DNA of 64,000 bases from Pseudomonas fulva (GCF_023517795.1 NZ_CP082928.1:124001-188000); one strand, 5' to 3'; numbered from the stretch's first letter, positions 45,542-54,716 are shown. The notes: generated by a model not told the origin, from the letters alone. Made by a program: numbers and translations.

Positions 45542-46072
45542 CTAGCGGCGAAACTCGAACTGCAGTTCGGCACCCTCGACGGCATTCCAGTATTCGGAGC
45601 CCAGTTCGCCAGTCAACAGCTTGCCGCTGACCTGGAAGGGGTTGAGCGCGGATTTACGCTCTTCGAAGAACGCCGGCAGGATCGGCGGCGCACCGTCGGT
45701 CGCGGCCTTGTCTTCGGCATCCAGCGCGGCAGCCAGCTCGGGCGGCAGGCTGAGGTCCAGCTTGGTCTTGGGCGGCGTCTGGACGACCTTCTGCGCAGCC
45801 TTCTCGGGCTTGGCACGCTGGGCGATCTTCTTCGGCTCGGCAGGTACCGGTTTCTGCACCACCTCAGGCTGCGGCTGGGCCGGCGGCTGGACAGGCGGTG
45901 CCTCGACCTGTGCGGCCGGTGGCTCGTGCTTCCCGACCGGCTGAGCCGGCTTGGCGGGCTCGACGGCCACTGCCGGCTCACTGTCCTTGCGCGGCACGTC
46001 CTTGCCCTGCTCATCGGATCCACAGGCACTGAGCAGCACGGCAAGACACAGCGGCAACAACAGATAGCGCAT
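45542..46072 (-). CDS. Proline/alanine-rich lipoprotein
   Basis: A 176-residue lipoprotein. The signal peptide MRYLLLPLCLAVLLSAC ends in a lipobox with Cys17. A long low-complexity segment rich in Pro, Ala, Glu, Lys and Gln (about residues 20-115) leads to a compact C-terminal domain (DLSLPPELAAALDAED to the end). The extended linker would let the C-terminal domain reach across the periplasm, as in TonB-like or envelope-spanning proteins. No known family; convergent with the CPBP gene. Confidence 0.78.
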   Translation of the reverse strand: MRYLLLPLCLAVLLSACGSDEQGKDVPRKDSEPAVAVEPAKPAQPVGKHEPPAAQVEAPPVQPPAQPQPEVVQKPVPAEPKKIAQRAKPEKAAQKVVQTPPKTKLDLSLPPELAAALDAEDKAATDGAPPILPAFFEERKSALNPFQVSGKLLTGELGSEYWNAVEGAELQFEFRR

Positions 46073-46181
46073 CGAAATCCTCGCATCGGTTCGTATAACG
46101 ATAGTCCTGCATTCTAAAACGACTGGACGATAACGCCAGCCAGTCTGCCGAATGGCAGTGCCACCCGTCGCTCGCGCGCCA

Positions 46182-46736
46182 TCATTCCCTGGATAGACGG
46201 CGCAGCTCGGCCTCCACATCCAGGGTCGGATGCTCCGCCTGCAGGCGGTCGACGCGCTGCTGCGCCTGCTCTGCCTCACCCCGCTCACGCAGCTCGGCGA
46301 TCTCGCGCAGTGCGGCCAGCACGTGCGCAGGCAGCGGCGCCGCCTCCGCCGCCATGCGTGCCATGATTCGAGGGGCTTCACTCATCTCGGCCATCGGTGC
46401 CGGGCTGGCAGGGGCCTGCAAGGCCATGGGTGCCTGCCGCTGCATCGAGGCCGGCGGTGCGTCGTAGCGACTTGGCGCTTGCTCGAGGGTCTGCAGGCTC
46501 AGCCCGAGCCCCATGCCCAGCAGCGCCAGGCAACCAAAGGCGGCTGACCAGCGTCCCCGCGCCGAAGCCCCCCCTAGTGCGCGACGCAGTCGTGCCCAGA
46601 AGCCCTCCGGCGGGTGCCGCCTGGCCGCGGCCGCTTCGCCAGCTGCCGCCAGGATCCGTGCGTCCAGCGCCGGCCCTGGCCGCTCGCCGCTGTGCTCTCG
46701 GACGTGACGCAGCAAGCGCTCATCGTGATCATTCAT
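46182..46736 (-). CDS. Putative anti-sigma factor (single-pass membrane protein)
   Basis: A 184-residue protein. A charged N-terminal cytoplasmic part (DHDERLLRHVREHSGERPGP) precedes one hydrophobic segment (AAFGCLALLGMGLGLSL) and a periplasmic part rich in Met, Ala and Pro with a helical repeat (EIAELRERGEAEQAQQRVDRL). It has no zinc-binding ZAS motif. The start overlaps the ECF sigma stop by four bases (ATGA), the usual sigma/anti-sigma coupling. The anti-sigma role is inference from gene order and topology. Confidence 0.7.
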   Translation of the reverse strand: MNDHDERLLRHVREHSGERPGPALDARILAAAGEAAAARRHPPEGFWARLRRALGGASARGRWSAAFGCLALLGMGLGLSLQTLEQAPSRYDAPPASMQRQAPMALQAPASPAPMAEMSEAPRIMARMAAEAAPLPAHVLAALREIAELRERGEAEQAQQRVDRLQAEHPTLDVEAELRRLSRE

Positions 46737-47320
46737 GGTGCTACCTCTTCGGCCGTGCTGAGCAGGCGGCGCATTTTCTGCAGCGCATAACGCAGGCGGC
46801 TTTTTACCGTTTCTGCCGGTGTGCGGGTCAGCTCGGCGATCTCGTGCAGCTCCAGGTCGCCGTGGGCGCGCAACAGGAACACCTCGCGCTGCTCGGCCGG
46901 CAAGTCGGCAAGCGCCGCCTGGATGCGCGCCTGATCCTGGCTGAGGCTGAGCTGCCGCTCAGGGTCCGGCTCGGCCATGGCCTGGTCGTGCAGTTGCTCG
47001 TCGAACGCCTCTTCGCGCTGTTGGCGCTTGCCCTGCTTGCGCCAGTGGTCGATCAGGCGATTGCGCGCGATCTGGTACAGCCAGGTCTTGAACAGCACCG
47101 CCGCTTCACGCTGCAACGACTCGCTGCGAATCAGGCTCATCCAGGTCTCCTGAAACACCTCCTCGGCGACCGCCTGATCGCCGCACAAGCCCATGAGGAA
47201 GCGAAACAGCCCCAGGCGATGGCGCTCATAGAGTTGCGTGAAGGCTGCAGCGTCGCCGGCTCGGTAGCGCCGCAAGAGGTCGGCGTCGGCGGGCTCGGCG
47301 CTGGGAGGTTGGGCAGTCAC
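46733..47320 (-). CDS. ECF sigma factor
   Basis: A 195-residue extracytoplasmic-function sigma factor. Region 2 is clear (YERHRLGLFRFLMGLCGD, AEEVFQETWMSL, FKTWLYQIARNRLIDHWRK), as is region 4 (LPAEQREVFLLRAHGDLELHEIAELTRTPAETVKSRL). The two are joined by an acidic linker. It starts with GTG two bases after the VWA lipoprotein stop, and no FecR-type partner is present, so it is not an iron-starvation sigma of the usual kind. It probably responds to an envelope signal through the adjacent anti-sigma. Confidence 0.9.
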   Translation of the reverse strand: MTAQPPSAEPADADLLRRYRAGDAAAFTQLYERHRLGLFRFLMGLCGDQAVAEEVFQETWMSLIRSESLQREAAVLFKTWLYQIARNRLIDHWRKQGKRQQREEAFDEQLHDQAMAEPDPERQLSLSQDQARIQAALADLPAEQREVFLLRAHGDLELHEIAELTRTPAETVKSRLRYALQKMRRLLSTAEEVAP

Positions 47321-47322
47321 AC

Positions 47323-48981
47323 TTACTCGGCTCCAGAGGTGCGGGAGTCGACAGTTTGCAGGCTTTGCGCCAGTTCCACCAGTTGCAGGAACTCGTTGCG
47401 CAGGCCGAATGGATCATCGCCACGGCTGCCCCGCGCCAGCGCCGCAGTGGCCGCCCAGTCGAAATGGCCGGTGTACTGGCCCCCGCTCAGTTGCTGGGCG
47501 AACGCGGCGACGGCGGCGGCGAAACGCAGGTCCTCACTGGCGTCGCTGATCGGCGTGAAGGACCCGGGCGCCTGAATGGCGGTTTCCAGCAGCCGACTGC
47601 GGTTCTGCTCGGGCGTCTTGTAACGGATGCGCAGCCAGGCCAGTTCGCTATGGTCCGCAGGTGTTTGCGCCGCTTGCCGATAGCGCAGCGGCTCCAGCCA
47701 ACCCGGGTTGCCGACCGGCACGATTTCGTACAGCGCGGTCACGCTGTGCCCGGCGCCGATATCCCCCGCATCGACCTTGTCGTTGCTGAAGTCCTCGCGC
47801 TTCAAGGCGCGATTCTCGTAGCCGAGCAGGCGATATTCGCTGACCTGGGCCGGGTTGAACTCGACCTGGACCTTCACGTCCCGCGCCACCGTGGCCAGGG
47901 TCGAACTGAGCTGCTCGACCAGCACCTTGCGCGCCTCACGCAGGTTGTCGATATAGGCGTAGTTGCCGTCGCCGGCGTCGGCCAGCTGCTCCATCAGGTG
48001 CTCGTTGTAGTTGCCGGTGCCGAAGCCCAGGGTGGTCAGCGAGATGCCGGTCTTGCGCTTGGCGGCCGCCAGCGCCTTGAGGCTGTCGAAATCGCTGACA
48101 CCGACATTGAAGTCACCATCGGTGGCCAGCAGGATGCGGTTGATACCGCCCTTGATGAAGCCCTGCTGCGCCTGCCGATAGGCCAGCTGGATGCCCGACT
48201 CCCCCGCCGTCGAACCGCCGGCGCGCAGTTGCTCGATCGCCCCACGGATCTGCGCCTTTTGCGAGCCAGCCGTCGGCTCCAGCACTACGCTGGAGTCCCC
48301 GGCGTAGACCACCAGCGAAACACGGTCCTGGGCACGCAACTGGTCCACCAGCAGCTTCAGGGTGCTCTGCACCAGCGGCAGGCCGTCGGGGCGATCCATG
48401 GAGCCGGACACATCGACCAGAAACACCAGGTTGGCGGCCGGCAGTTGGGCAACCTGCATGTCGGAGGCTTTTATGGCGATGCGCAGCAGGCGGCTCTGGG
48501 AATTCCAGGGTGTTACAGCCAGCTCCGTGCCGACCCCGAACGGCGCGTTGCCTGTGGGCAAGGGATAGGCATAGGGGAAGTAGTTGACCAGCTCCTCCAG
48601 ACGCACGGCCTCGGCGGGCGGCAGGCGGCCTTCGTTGAGGAAGCGGCGCACGTTGGCGTAGCTGCCGGTGTCCACATCGATGCTGAAGGTCGACACCGGC
48701 GCCTCGGCAACCGACCGAACGGGGTTGGCAGCCAGGCGCTGATATTGTTCGCGGCTGGCTTCTGGCTGCGGCCAATACGCGTACTCGCGCGCAGCCGGTG
48801 CAGCCAGGCGGGTGGTCATCGGCGCCGGGACGATGGCTGGCGCGATGGGAGGCGTTTCAGCGCTCTGTGCCGGCTTGGCTAGCGACTCTTGCGAAGGGTT
48901 CTGCCCGGCACTGCAGGCGGTCAGCGACAGCACGATGCTGCCGGCGATGCTGTACGACACGAAGCGGGAACGGCTGCCCAT
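47323..48981 (-). CDS. VWA-domain lipoprotein, YfbK-like
   Basis: A 552-residue lipoprotein with lipobox SLTAC (Cys23), a von Willebrand A domain from about 180 to 360 with a complete MIDAS (DVSGSM, TDGD) and a C-terminal extension of the YfbK/DUF3520 type. The N-terminal conserved part STFSIDVDTGSYANVRRFL is typical. It probably mediates metal-dependent protein contacts at the membrane. It is first of a three-gene operon with the ECF sigma and its probable anti-sigma, which suggests it is part of the signal or its target. Confidence 0.87.
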   Translation of the reverse strand: MGSRSRFVSYSIAGSIVLSLTACSAGQNPSQESLAKPAQSAETPPIAPAIVPAPMTTRLAAPAAREYAYWPQPEASREQYQRLAANPVRSVAEAPVSTFSIDVDTGSYANVRRFLNEGRLPPAEAVRLEELVNYFPYAYPLPTGNAPFGVGTELAVTPWNSQSRLLRIAIKASDMQVAQLPAANLVFLVDVSGSMDRPDGLPLVQSTLKLLVDQLRAQDRVSLVVYAGDSSVVLEPTAGSQKAQIRGAIEQLRAGGSTAGESGIQLAYRQAQQGFIKGGINRILLATDGDFNVGVSDFDSLKALAAAKRKTGISLTTLGFGTGNYNEHLMEQLADAGDGNYAYIDNLREARKVLVEQLSSTLATVARDVKVQVEFNPAQVSEYRLLGYENRALKREDFSNDKVDAGDIGAGHSVTALYEIVPVGNPGWLEPLRYRQAAQTPADHSELAWLRIRYKTPEQNRSRLLETAIQAPGSFTPISDASEDLRFAAAVAAFAQQLSGGQYTGHFDWAATAALARGSRGDDPFGLRNEFLQLVELAQSLQTVDSRTSGAE

Positions 48982-49064
48982 GGTGTTTCTCCTGGATCGA
49001 AAGAGCGCTCTGATCCAGTAGACGCAGGGGGCCGGCCATTCGGGTTAACGCGATGCGGGTTGCC

Positions 49065-50495
49065 TCAGCCCGCTTCCTGACACAGCTGGGTGGCCAGCAT
49101 GCCCAGGGTCATCAGCGCGCGCTCCGCCTCGCGGTTCCACGGAATGCCGCAGTTGATGCGCACGCAGTGGTTGAACTGCTCGGTATTGCTGAAGATCAGC
49201 CCCGGGGCGATGCTGATGCCCTGCTGCAGCGCGCTGATGTGCAGGTCCTTGGTATTGACCCGCGCCGGCAGGCTGACCCAGAGGATGAAGCCACCGTTGG
49301 GCCGGGTAATCTGCGTGCCTTCGGGGAAATACTGCTGGATGGCCAGCTGGAAGGCGCTGAGATTCTTGCGGTACTCCTGGCGGATATGCCGCAGATGACG
49401 GTCATAGCCGCCGTTCTCCAGGTAGGCGGCAACGGCCATCTGGGTGACGCTGCACGCCGAATGGGTGGTGAACATCTGCAGGCGCTGCACCTCGTCCTGG
49501 TACTTGCCGGCGATGATCCAGCCGATCCGCACACCGGGCGACAGGGTTTTCGAGAAGCTCGAGCAATACACCACGCGCCCTTCCAGATCGCCGGCCTTGA
49601 GCGCCTTGGTACGGCCCTGTTCGAACATCAGCTCGCCGTAGATATCGTCCTCGATGATCTGGATGTCGAAATCGCTGGCCAGGCGCAGCAGCTGCTTCTG
49701 CCGCGCTTCGGGAATGGTGCCACCCAAGGGGTTGCTCAGGCGCGCGGTCAGCACCAGCGCCTTGATCGGCCATTGGCTGGCCGCCAGTTGCAATGCCTCG
49801 ACGCTGATCCCGGTGGTCGGGTCGCTGGGGATTTCGATGACCTTGAGGCCCAGCAGGTCGGCCAGTTGCAGCAGGCCGTAGTAGGTCGGCGACTCGGTGG
49901 CGATCAGGTCGCCCGGTTGCGTCAGCACCCGCAGGCTCATCTGCAGGGCATCGACGCAACCATGGGTGATCACCACTTCGGAAGGGTCGACCAGCACACC
50001 GGCATCGCGCATGCGAATCGCCACCTGACGGCGCAGCGGCTCGAATCCCGGGCTGAACATGTAGCTGAACGCCCGCGGGCTCTGGAAACGGGTGACCTTG
50101 GCGAGCTGCTGGTGCAGCGCACGCACCGGCAGGTAATCGACATGAGGCACCGCTGCACCGAGCGGAAACACGCCTTCGCGACGTGCTTCGCCGAGCACCT
50201 GGTTGATGATGCTGCTGCGCGTCACCAGGCCAGGCCGCTCGACCCGGGCGATATCCGGCGTGTCGGCGGTCAGCGCCGGCGTCTGGTGCACGTAGAAGCC
50301 GGATTGCGGCCGGGCGCGGATCAGGCCGAGATCCTCCAGGTTGGCATAGGCCTGCAGCACCGTGGCATGGCTGACGCTGAGCTGCGCGCTCATCTTGCGT
50401 ACCGAGGGCACCCGCTCGCCAGGCTGATAGACGCCGCGGCGGATGTCATCCGCCAGCTGTTGAGCGATACGCTGATAAAGCAACAGATTGGTCAT
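49065..50495 (-). CDS. MocR-type transcriptional regulator (GntR HTH + aminotransferase fold)
   Basis: A 476-residue regulator with an N-terminal GntR winged helix (about 5-75, PSVRKMSAQLSVSHATVLQAY) and a C-terminal class I aminotransferase-like domain holding the PLP lysine in SFSKTLSPG and the Arg of GVRIGW. Such proteins sense PLP or amino-acid derivatives. The ATG at 50495 avoids a longer in-frame extension. No aminotransferase or transporter target lies next to it, so it may regulate a distant gene or itself; palindromes upstream support autoregulation. Confidence 0.9.
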   Translation of the reverse strand: MTNLLLYQRIAQQLADDIRRGVYQPGERVPSVRKMSAQLSVSHATVLQAYANLEDLGLIRARPQSGFYVHQTPALTADTPDIARVERPGLVTRSSIINQVLGEARREGVFPLGAAVPHVDYLPVRALHQQLAKVTRFQSPRAFSYMFSPGFEPLRRQVAIRMRDAGVLVDPSEVVITHGCVDALQMSLRVLTQPGDLIATESPTYYGLLQLADLLGLKVIEIPSDPTTGISVEALQLAASQWPIKALVLTARLSNPLGGTIPEARQKQLLRLASDFDIQIIEDDIYGELMFEQGRTKALKAGDLEGRVVYCSSFSKTLSPGVRIGWIIAGKYQDEVQRLQMFTTHSACSVTQMAVAAYLENGGYDRHLRHIRQEYRKNLSAFQLAIQQYFPEGTQITRPNGGFILWVSLPARVNTKDLHISALQQGISIAPGLIFSNTEQFNHCVRINCGIPWNREAERALMTLGMLATQLCQEAG

Positions 50496-50545
50496 GGCCG
50501 TTTCTTCCCGGTACTGAACCATAACAGTAGTTCATCAAAATGTTT

Positions 50546-50559
50546 CTGTACCGGTACAG
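50546..50559. promoter_or_regulatory. 14-bp palindrome upstream of the MocR gene
   Basis: CTGTACCGGTACAG is a perfect palindrome 51-64 bases before the MocR start. A further inverted repeat TACTG/CAGTA with a shorter arm lies between it and the gene (50511-50528). This is the pattern expected of a MocR autoregulatory operator pair. No assay or known consensus was matched. Confidence 0.5.
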
Positions 50560-50598
50560 CCTTGAAATATCTGGACGATACACTCACGCCACGGGCAA

Positions 50599-50634
50599 TA
50601 AAAAACCCCGCCCTGTTATCCAGTGGCGGGGTTT
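50599..50634 (-). terminator. Rho-independent terminator after the OmpA-like operon
   Basis: AAACCCCGCC/GGCGGGGTTT stem with a 12-base loop, followed on the minus strand by TTTTTTA, just after the OmpA-like gene. Confidence 0.85.
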
Positions 50635-50647
50635 CGCGACAACCGAC

Positions 50648-51457
50648 TCAGCGCGTGGCGCCCAGACGCCCCTGCTCATCGGAGAACAGGATCTCCACCC
50701 GCCTGTTCTGCGCGCGCCCCTTGGCCGAGGCGTTTTCCGCCACCGGGAAGCTCTCGCCGAAGCCCTGCACCTCGATACGCTTGGCATCGATGCCCAGGTC
50801 GATCAGCGCATCGGCGACGGTTTGCGCCCGGGCTCGGGACAGCGCCAGGTTCTCTTCACGCTTGCCGCTGCTGTCGCTATAGCCTTCGATGCGCACGGTA
50901 CGCCGCCCATTGAGCTGGAGAAACTGCACCAGCTTGAGCACGGTGCGGTTGGCACTGGCCTTGAGACGCGCTTCGCCGGCATCGAACAGCACGTCACCCA
51001 GGGTCATCACCAGGCCACGATCGGTTTGCGCCGTGGCCAGGTTGACGATCTGCTCTTCCAGCCAGGCGTTCTGCTCCTGCACGCTGACCAGCTTGGCCTC
51101 GCGCAACGCCAGTTGCAGACGCTGTCGCTCCAGTTCCAGGCGCGCCGCTCGCTCCTGATCCAGGGCCAGCTTGGCATGCTCGCGGGCGATCTCGCTGTAG
51201 CGCTGGCTCAGGTAGGCGTAGTGGGCGACATCGTCGGCGCTGCCCCAGTAGCCCGCAAGCCGCTCGGCCCGGCCCAGGGACTCGCCGGCGCGAATCACGT
51301 CCTTGGGCGCGCTGCGCAGTACCTGCGGATCCTCCTTCACGGCCTGAAAGCTGGCACGGGCCGCGTCCAGCTCGGCCGTGTGCTCGTCCCCGAGGCCGGC
51401 ACAACCGGCCATGGCCAGGCTCATCAGCGCCAGCGCGCCAACACGTAGCGGGCTCAT
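50648..51457 (-). CDS. OmpA-family lipoprotein with DUF4398 region
   Basis: A 269-residue lipoprotein: lipobox MAGCA (Cys19), a DUF4398-like helical region (about 25-130), then a C-terminal OmpA/Pal peptidoglycan-binding domain (residues about 155-260, LKLVQFLQLNGRRTVRIEGYSDSSG, NLALSRARAQTV, GFGESFPVAENASAKGRAQNRRVEI). It probably anchors the outer membrane to the cell wall. It overlaps the upstream DUF4398 gene by four bases and is followed by a terminator. Confidence 0.9.
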   Translation of the reverse strand: MSPLRVGALALMSLAMAGCAGLGDEHTAELDAARASFQAVKEDPQVLRSAPKDVIRAGESLGRAERLAGYWGSADDVAHYAYLSQRYSEIAREHAKLALDQERAARLELERQRLQLALREAKLVSVQEQNAWLEEQIVNLATAQTDRGLVMTLGDVLFDAGEARLKASANRTVLKLVQFLQLNGRRTVRIEGYSDSSGKREENLALSRARAQTVADALIDLGIDAKRIEVQGFGESFPVAENASAKGRAQNRRVEILFSDEQGRLGATR

Positions 51458-51807
51458 GGCATGGCTCCCAGCTGATCACGCAAACGCCCGATACGGCGGT
51501 TGAGTTCGGTCAACTGCACCTGGCTGCGCAGCGTCAGCACCCGGGCTTCGGCCAAGCGTGCATCCAGCTCGGCCTGTTCGGCCTGCACCCGCGCCGTGCG
51601 GTAGGCGCCCGCTGCCATGGCGGCCTGGGCCTGGGCGAGTTTTTCTTCGGCCTGGCTCAACTCGGCAACGGTGTCGCCGGCGGCCACGGTACGCGCCTGC
51701 TCGACCACCTGTTCGGTCAGACGCATCTGCTCGGTCGGTGCGGGGTCGCTGGCACAGCCCTGAAGCAACAGCAGCGCCAGAGCGGCGCCGGTATATCGAT
51801 AGATCAC
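51454..51807 (-). CDS. DUF4398 lipoprotein
   Basis: A 117-residue lipoprotein. Lipobox LLLQGCA (Cys18) leads into two Ala/Glu/Gln-rich helices (about 30-110) typical of DUF4398. It lacks the OmpA domain of its downstream partner, so the pair looks like a heteromeric or duplicated arrangement. It lies nine bases after the periplasmic binding protein gene and overlaps the OmpA gene by four bases. Function unknown. Confidence 0.85.
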   Translation of the reverse strand: MIYRYTGAALALLLLQGCASDPAPTEQMRLTEQVVEQARTVAAGDTVAELSQAEEKLAQAQAAMAAGAYRTARVQAEQAELDARLAEARVLTLRSQVQLTELNRRIGRLRDQLGAMP

Positions 51808-51816
51808 GGGTACGTC

Positions 51817-52647
51817 CTACTGATTCGGAACACTGGCAGCCGCTGCGGGCTGTTGCTCCTTCCAGCGCTGCAAGTTGCGCTGCAGAAGGGTTTGCGGCAT
51901 GCCGGCGGCGGTGAATTCTGTCATTTTTTTGGCCAGCTGTCCGCGCAGCCAGGCGTCATTGCACGCCGAGTTGTGCGACAGCGCCAGGTGCAGGCCTTCG
52001 CTGGACACCGGCGGGTCGAGCACCTGCAGGTCGTCCTGCAGGCCCAGGGTCGAGGCCAGCGCCTGCCCCGGGTAGCGCTCGTAGAGCACGTAATCGGTAC
52101 GCTCGAGCAACAGTTTCTGGAACGCCTGGCTGAGGCTGGAAACGCCTTCCAGGGTCAGGTTATCGCGGGCGTAGGCATCGAAGGCCTGACCGAAGCTGTT
52201 GTTGACCAGGGTGTCGCCGGTACGCCCCTGCAGGTCGGCCCAGCTGGCGTATGGGAATTCCTGCCCCTTGCGCACCCACACCACGCTCGGCGTGGACAGA
52301 AAAGCCGGGTGCACGAAGTCCATGGTCTCCAGGCGCGGCACGGTTAGAAAAGCGCCGGCCAGCATGTCGACGCGCCCGGTGCGCACCTCCTCCTGGGCCC
52401 GCGACCAGGGCCCGGCATAGATCACCTCGATGCCGACGCCAAGATCCTCGGCCACCGCCTTGAGCAGATCGACCGTGGCGCCGATCAGCTTTTCCGGATT
52501 CTGCGGGTCACGCCACAGGTAGGGCGGATACTCGGGGTTGCCCGTGGCCACCAGCCGCTCGCACTTGCCGGCGGCCTGGGCGCCGCCAGCCAGCAACATG
52601 GCGGCGCCCACCCATAGCCCAGCCCAGCCAAAACCTCGCTTACCCAT
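51817..52647 (-). CDS. Periplasmic solute-binding protein, amino-acid (PAAT) type
   Basis: A 276-residue exported protein with a Sec signal (GLWVGAAMLLAGGAQA, cleavage near residue 26). The type 3 binding-protein fold is recognised by ATGNPEYPPYLW, IGATVDLLKAVAEDLG, RVDMLAGAFLT and VVWVRKGQEF. No ABC permease or ATPase is adjacent, so it may be an orphan sensor or serve a distant transporter. It is the first gene of a three-gene operon with two envelope lipoproteins. The ATG at 52647 is preferred over the earlier ATG because it gives a proper signal peptide. Confidence 0.86.
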   Translation of the reverse strand: MGKRGFGWAGLWVGAAMLLAGGAQAAGKCERLVATGNPEYPPYLWRDPQNPEKLIGATVDLLKAVAEDLGVGIEVIYAGPWSRAQEEVRTGRVDMLAGAFLTVPRLETMDFVHPAFLSTPSVVWVRKGQEFPYASWADLQGRTGDTLVNNSFGQAFDAYARDNLTLEGVSSLSQAFQKLLLERTDYVLYERYPGQALASTLGLQDDLQVLDPPVSSEGLHLALSHNSACNDAWLRGQLAKKMTEFTAAGMPQTLLQRNLQRWKEQQPAAAASVPNQ

Positions 52648-52745
52648 TGGCACACTCTCGATTCCGATGCAGCCGGCCATCCACCAGCCGGAGATTCATG
52701 ACATGCTAGCTCATACGATCTCGATAATCAGCGATAAGACGCCGC

Positions 52746-53717
52746 ATGAAGAAATTGATCCCTGCCCTGTTCGTTCTCCTGGCCGTTGCTGCCGGCACCC
52801 TTGTGTACCTCTCGCCAGCGGCGCAGTTGACGGTCTACCAGGGCGTCGAACAGTGGCGCGCGGGGCTGCACGAGCGCAGCGTCAGCGCAGGCGATCTCAA
52901 GCTCAGCTACTACGAAGGCGGCCCCCAGGGCGCCGAGACCGTGCTGCTGGTGCATGGCTTTGGCGCGGACAAGAGCACCTGGCTATGGTTCGCCCGGGCG
53001 CTGACCGAGCGCTATCACGTGGTTGCCGTCGACCTGCCCGGCTTCGGCGCCAGCGACCGGCCCCATGGCAGCTATGACGTCGGCACCCAGACCGAGCGCC
53101 TGGCGGCGTTCGTCGATGCCCTGGGCATCCGCCGCCTGCACCTGGCCGGCCACTCCATGGGCGGGCATATCGCCGCGCTGTATGCGGCCCGCTACCCCGC
53201 ACAGGTGACCAGCCTGGCGCTGATCGCCAATGCCGGGGTCAGTGCGCCGAGACGCAGCGCGTTTTTCCAGCGCCTCGAAGAACAGGGCGACAATCCGCTG
53301 CTGGTGGCCAGCGCACCGCAATTCGACGAGTTGCTCGACTGGCTGTTCGTCGCACCGCCGCAACTGCCCGAGCGTCTTCATCAGTACCTCGCACAACGCG
53401 CCGTTGCCGACAGCGCCCACCAGCGAGAAATATTCGAGCACCTGCAGCAGCGCTATCTGCCGCTGGAGCCCGAATTACCGAGGATCACCGCCCCGACGCT
53501 GCTGCTGTGGGGCGACCAGGACCGAATCCTCGATGTGTCGAGCATCGAGACGATGAAACCGCTGCTCAAGGATGCGAGCGTGGTGATCATAAAAGACTGC
53601 GGCCACGCGCCCATACTCGAGCGCCCGGAAGAAAGCGCTGCTGCTTATCTGAAGTTCATCGACCAGGCGAGCCAGCGTGCCGCTCAAGCACGACAGGCAG
53701 CGACCACAAATCAATAG
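52746..53717 (+). CDS. Alpha/beta hydrolase, lipase/esterase type
   Basis: A 323-residue hydrolase. An N-terminal hydrophobic helix (about 3-22) acts as signal or anchor. The fold shows HGFGADKSTW (oxyanion), the nucleophile in GHSMGG (residue near 138), WGDQDRI (acid) and GHAPILE (His). It corresponds to the probable lipase PA2949 that neighbours etfA in P. aeruginosa. Substrate unknown; likely exported or membrane-bound. Confidence 0.88.
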   Translation: MKKLIPALFVLLAVAAGTLVYLSPAAQLTVYQGVEQWRAGLHERSVSAGDLKLSYYEGGPQGAETVLLVHGFGADKSTWLWFARALTERYHVVAVDLPGFGASDRPHGSYDVGTQTERLAAFVDALGIRRLHLAGHSMGGHIAALYAARYPAQVTSLALIANAGVSAPRRSAFFQRLEEQGDNPLLVASAPQFDELLDWLFVAPPQLPERLHQYLAQRAVADSAHQREIFEHLQQRYLPLEPELPRITAPTLLLWGDQDRILDVSSIETMKPLLKDASVVIIKDCGHAPILERPEESAAAYLKFIDQASQRAAQARQAATTNQ

Positions 53718-53740
53718 ACGGTCGCTTTCCGACAGCCAAT

Positions 53741-53769
53741 AAAAAACCCGCTCGATGAGCGGGTTTTTC
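53741..53769. terminator. Bidirectional terminator between lipase gene and etfA
   Basis: AAAAACCCGCTC/GAGCGGGTTTTT with a GAT loop, with runs on both sides, so it can serve both converging genes. Confidence 0.9.
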
Positions 53770-53786
53770 GTTGCGGGGAAAGCGGA

Positions 53787-54716
53787 TCAGACCAGCTTTT
53801 CCAGCTCCGGTACGGCTTCGAACAGGTCGGCCACCAGGCCATAATCGGCCACCTGGAAGATCGGCGCCTCTTCGTCCTTGTTGATCGCCACGATCACCTT
53901 GGAGTCCTTCATGCCCGCCAGGTGCTGGATGGCACCACTGATGCCGACCGCGATGTACAGCTGCGGCGCGACGATCTTGCCGGTCTGGCCGACCTGCATG
54001 TCGTTGGGCACGAAGCCGGCGTCCACGGCAGCGCGGGAAGCACCCACTGCCGCGCCGAGCTTGTCGGCCAGGGTGTACAGGTGCTTGAAGTTGTCACCGT
54101 TCTGCATGCCGCGGCCGCCGGACACGACGATCTTGGCAGCGGTCAGCTCCGGACGGTCGGACTTGGCCAGCTCTTCACCGACGAATGCCGACTTGCCGGC
54201 GTCGCCACCGGCCGACACGTTCTCGATGGCAGCGGAGCCGCCTTCGGCCGCCACGGCGTCGAAGCCGGTGGCACGCACGGTGATCACTTTCACCGCAGCC
54301 GAGGACTGCACGGTGGCGATGGCGTTGCCGGCATAGATCGGCCGCTTGAAGGTGTCCGGGCTTTCCACGGAAACGATCTCGGAGATCTGGTCGACGTCCA
54401 GCTGCGCGGCGACGCGGGGCAGGATGTTCTTGCCGTTGCTGGTAGCGGCAGCCAGTACGTGGCTGTAGCTCTTGCCCAGCTCGGCCACCAGCGGCGCGAC
54501 GTTTTCCGGCAGCTGATGAGCGAACGCAGCGTTGTCGGCGACCAGCACCTTGGCCACGCCAGCGATCTTGGCAGCGGCTTCGGCAACGGCGCCAACGCCC
54601 TGGCCGGCGACCAGTACGTGGATGTCGCCACCGATCTTCTGGGCAGCGGCAACGGTGTTCAGGGTGGCAGGTGCCAACACGGAATTGGTATTTTCAGCGA
54701 TTACCAGGATAGTCAT
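53787..54716 (-). CDS. etfA: Electron transfer flavoprotein subunit alpha
   Basis: A 309-residue alpha subunit. It binds FAD and, with EtfB, carries electrons from acyl-CoA and other dehydrogenases to ETF:ubiquinone oxidoreductase. The C-terminal FAD-binding part has [35 protein letters not shown] and the [13 protein letters not shown] strand. It overlaps etfB by one base (TGATG on the minus strand). Confidence 0.97.
   Translation of the reverse strand: MTILVIAENTNSVLAPATLNTVAAAQKIGGDIHVLVAGQGVGAVAEAAAKIAGVAKVLVADNAAFAHQLPENVAPLVAELGKSYSHVLAAATSNGKNILPRVAAQLDVDQISEIVSVESPDTFKRPIYAGNAIATVQSSAAVKVITVRATGFDAVAAEGGSAAIENVSAGGDAGKSAFVGEELAKSDRPELTAAKIVVSGGRGMQNGDNFKHLYTLADKLGAAVGASRAAVDAGFVPNDMQVGQTGKIVAPQLYIAVGISGAIQHLAGMKDSKVIVAINKDEEAPIFQVADYGLVADLFEAVPELEKLV

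Noticed and set aside
49053..50882. Plus-strand open frame opposite the MocR gene
   Set aside because: Shadow frame running through a promoter, a terminator and into the OmpA-like gene.
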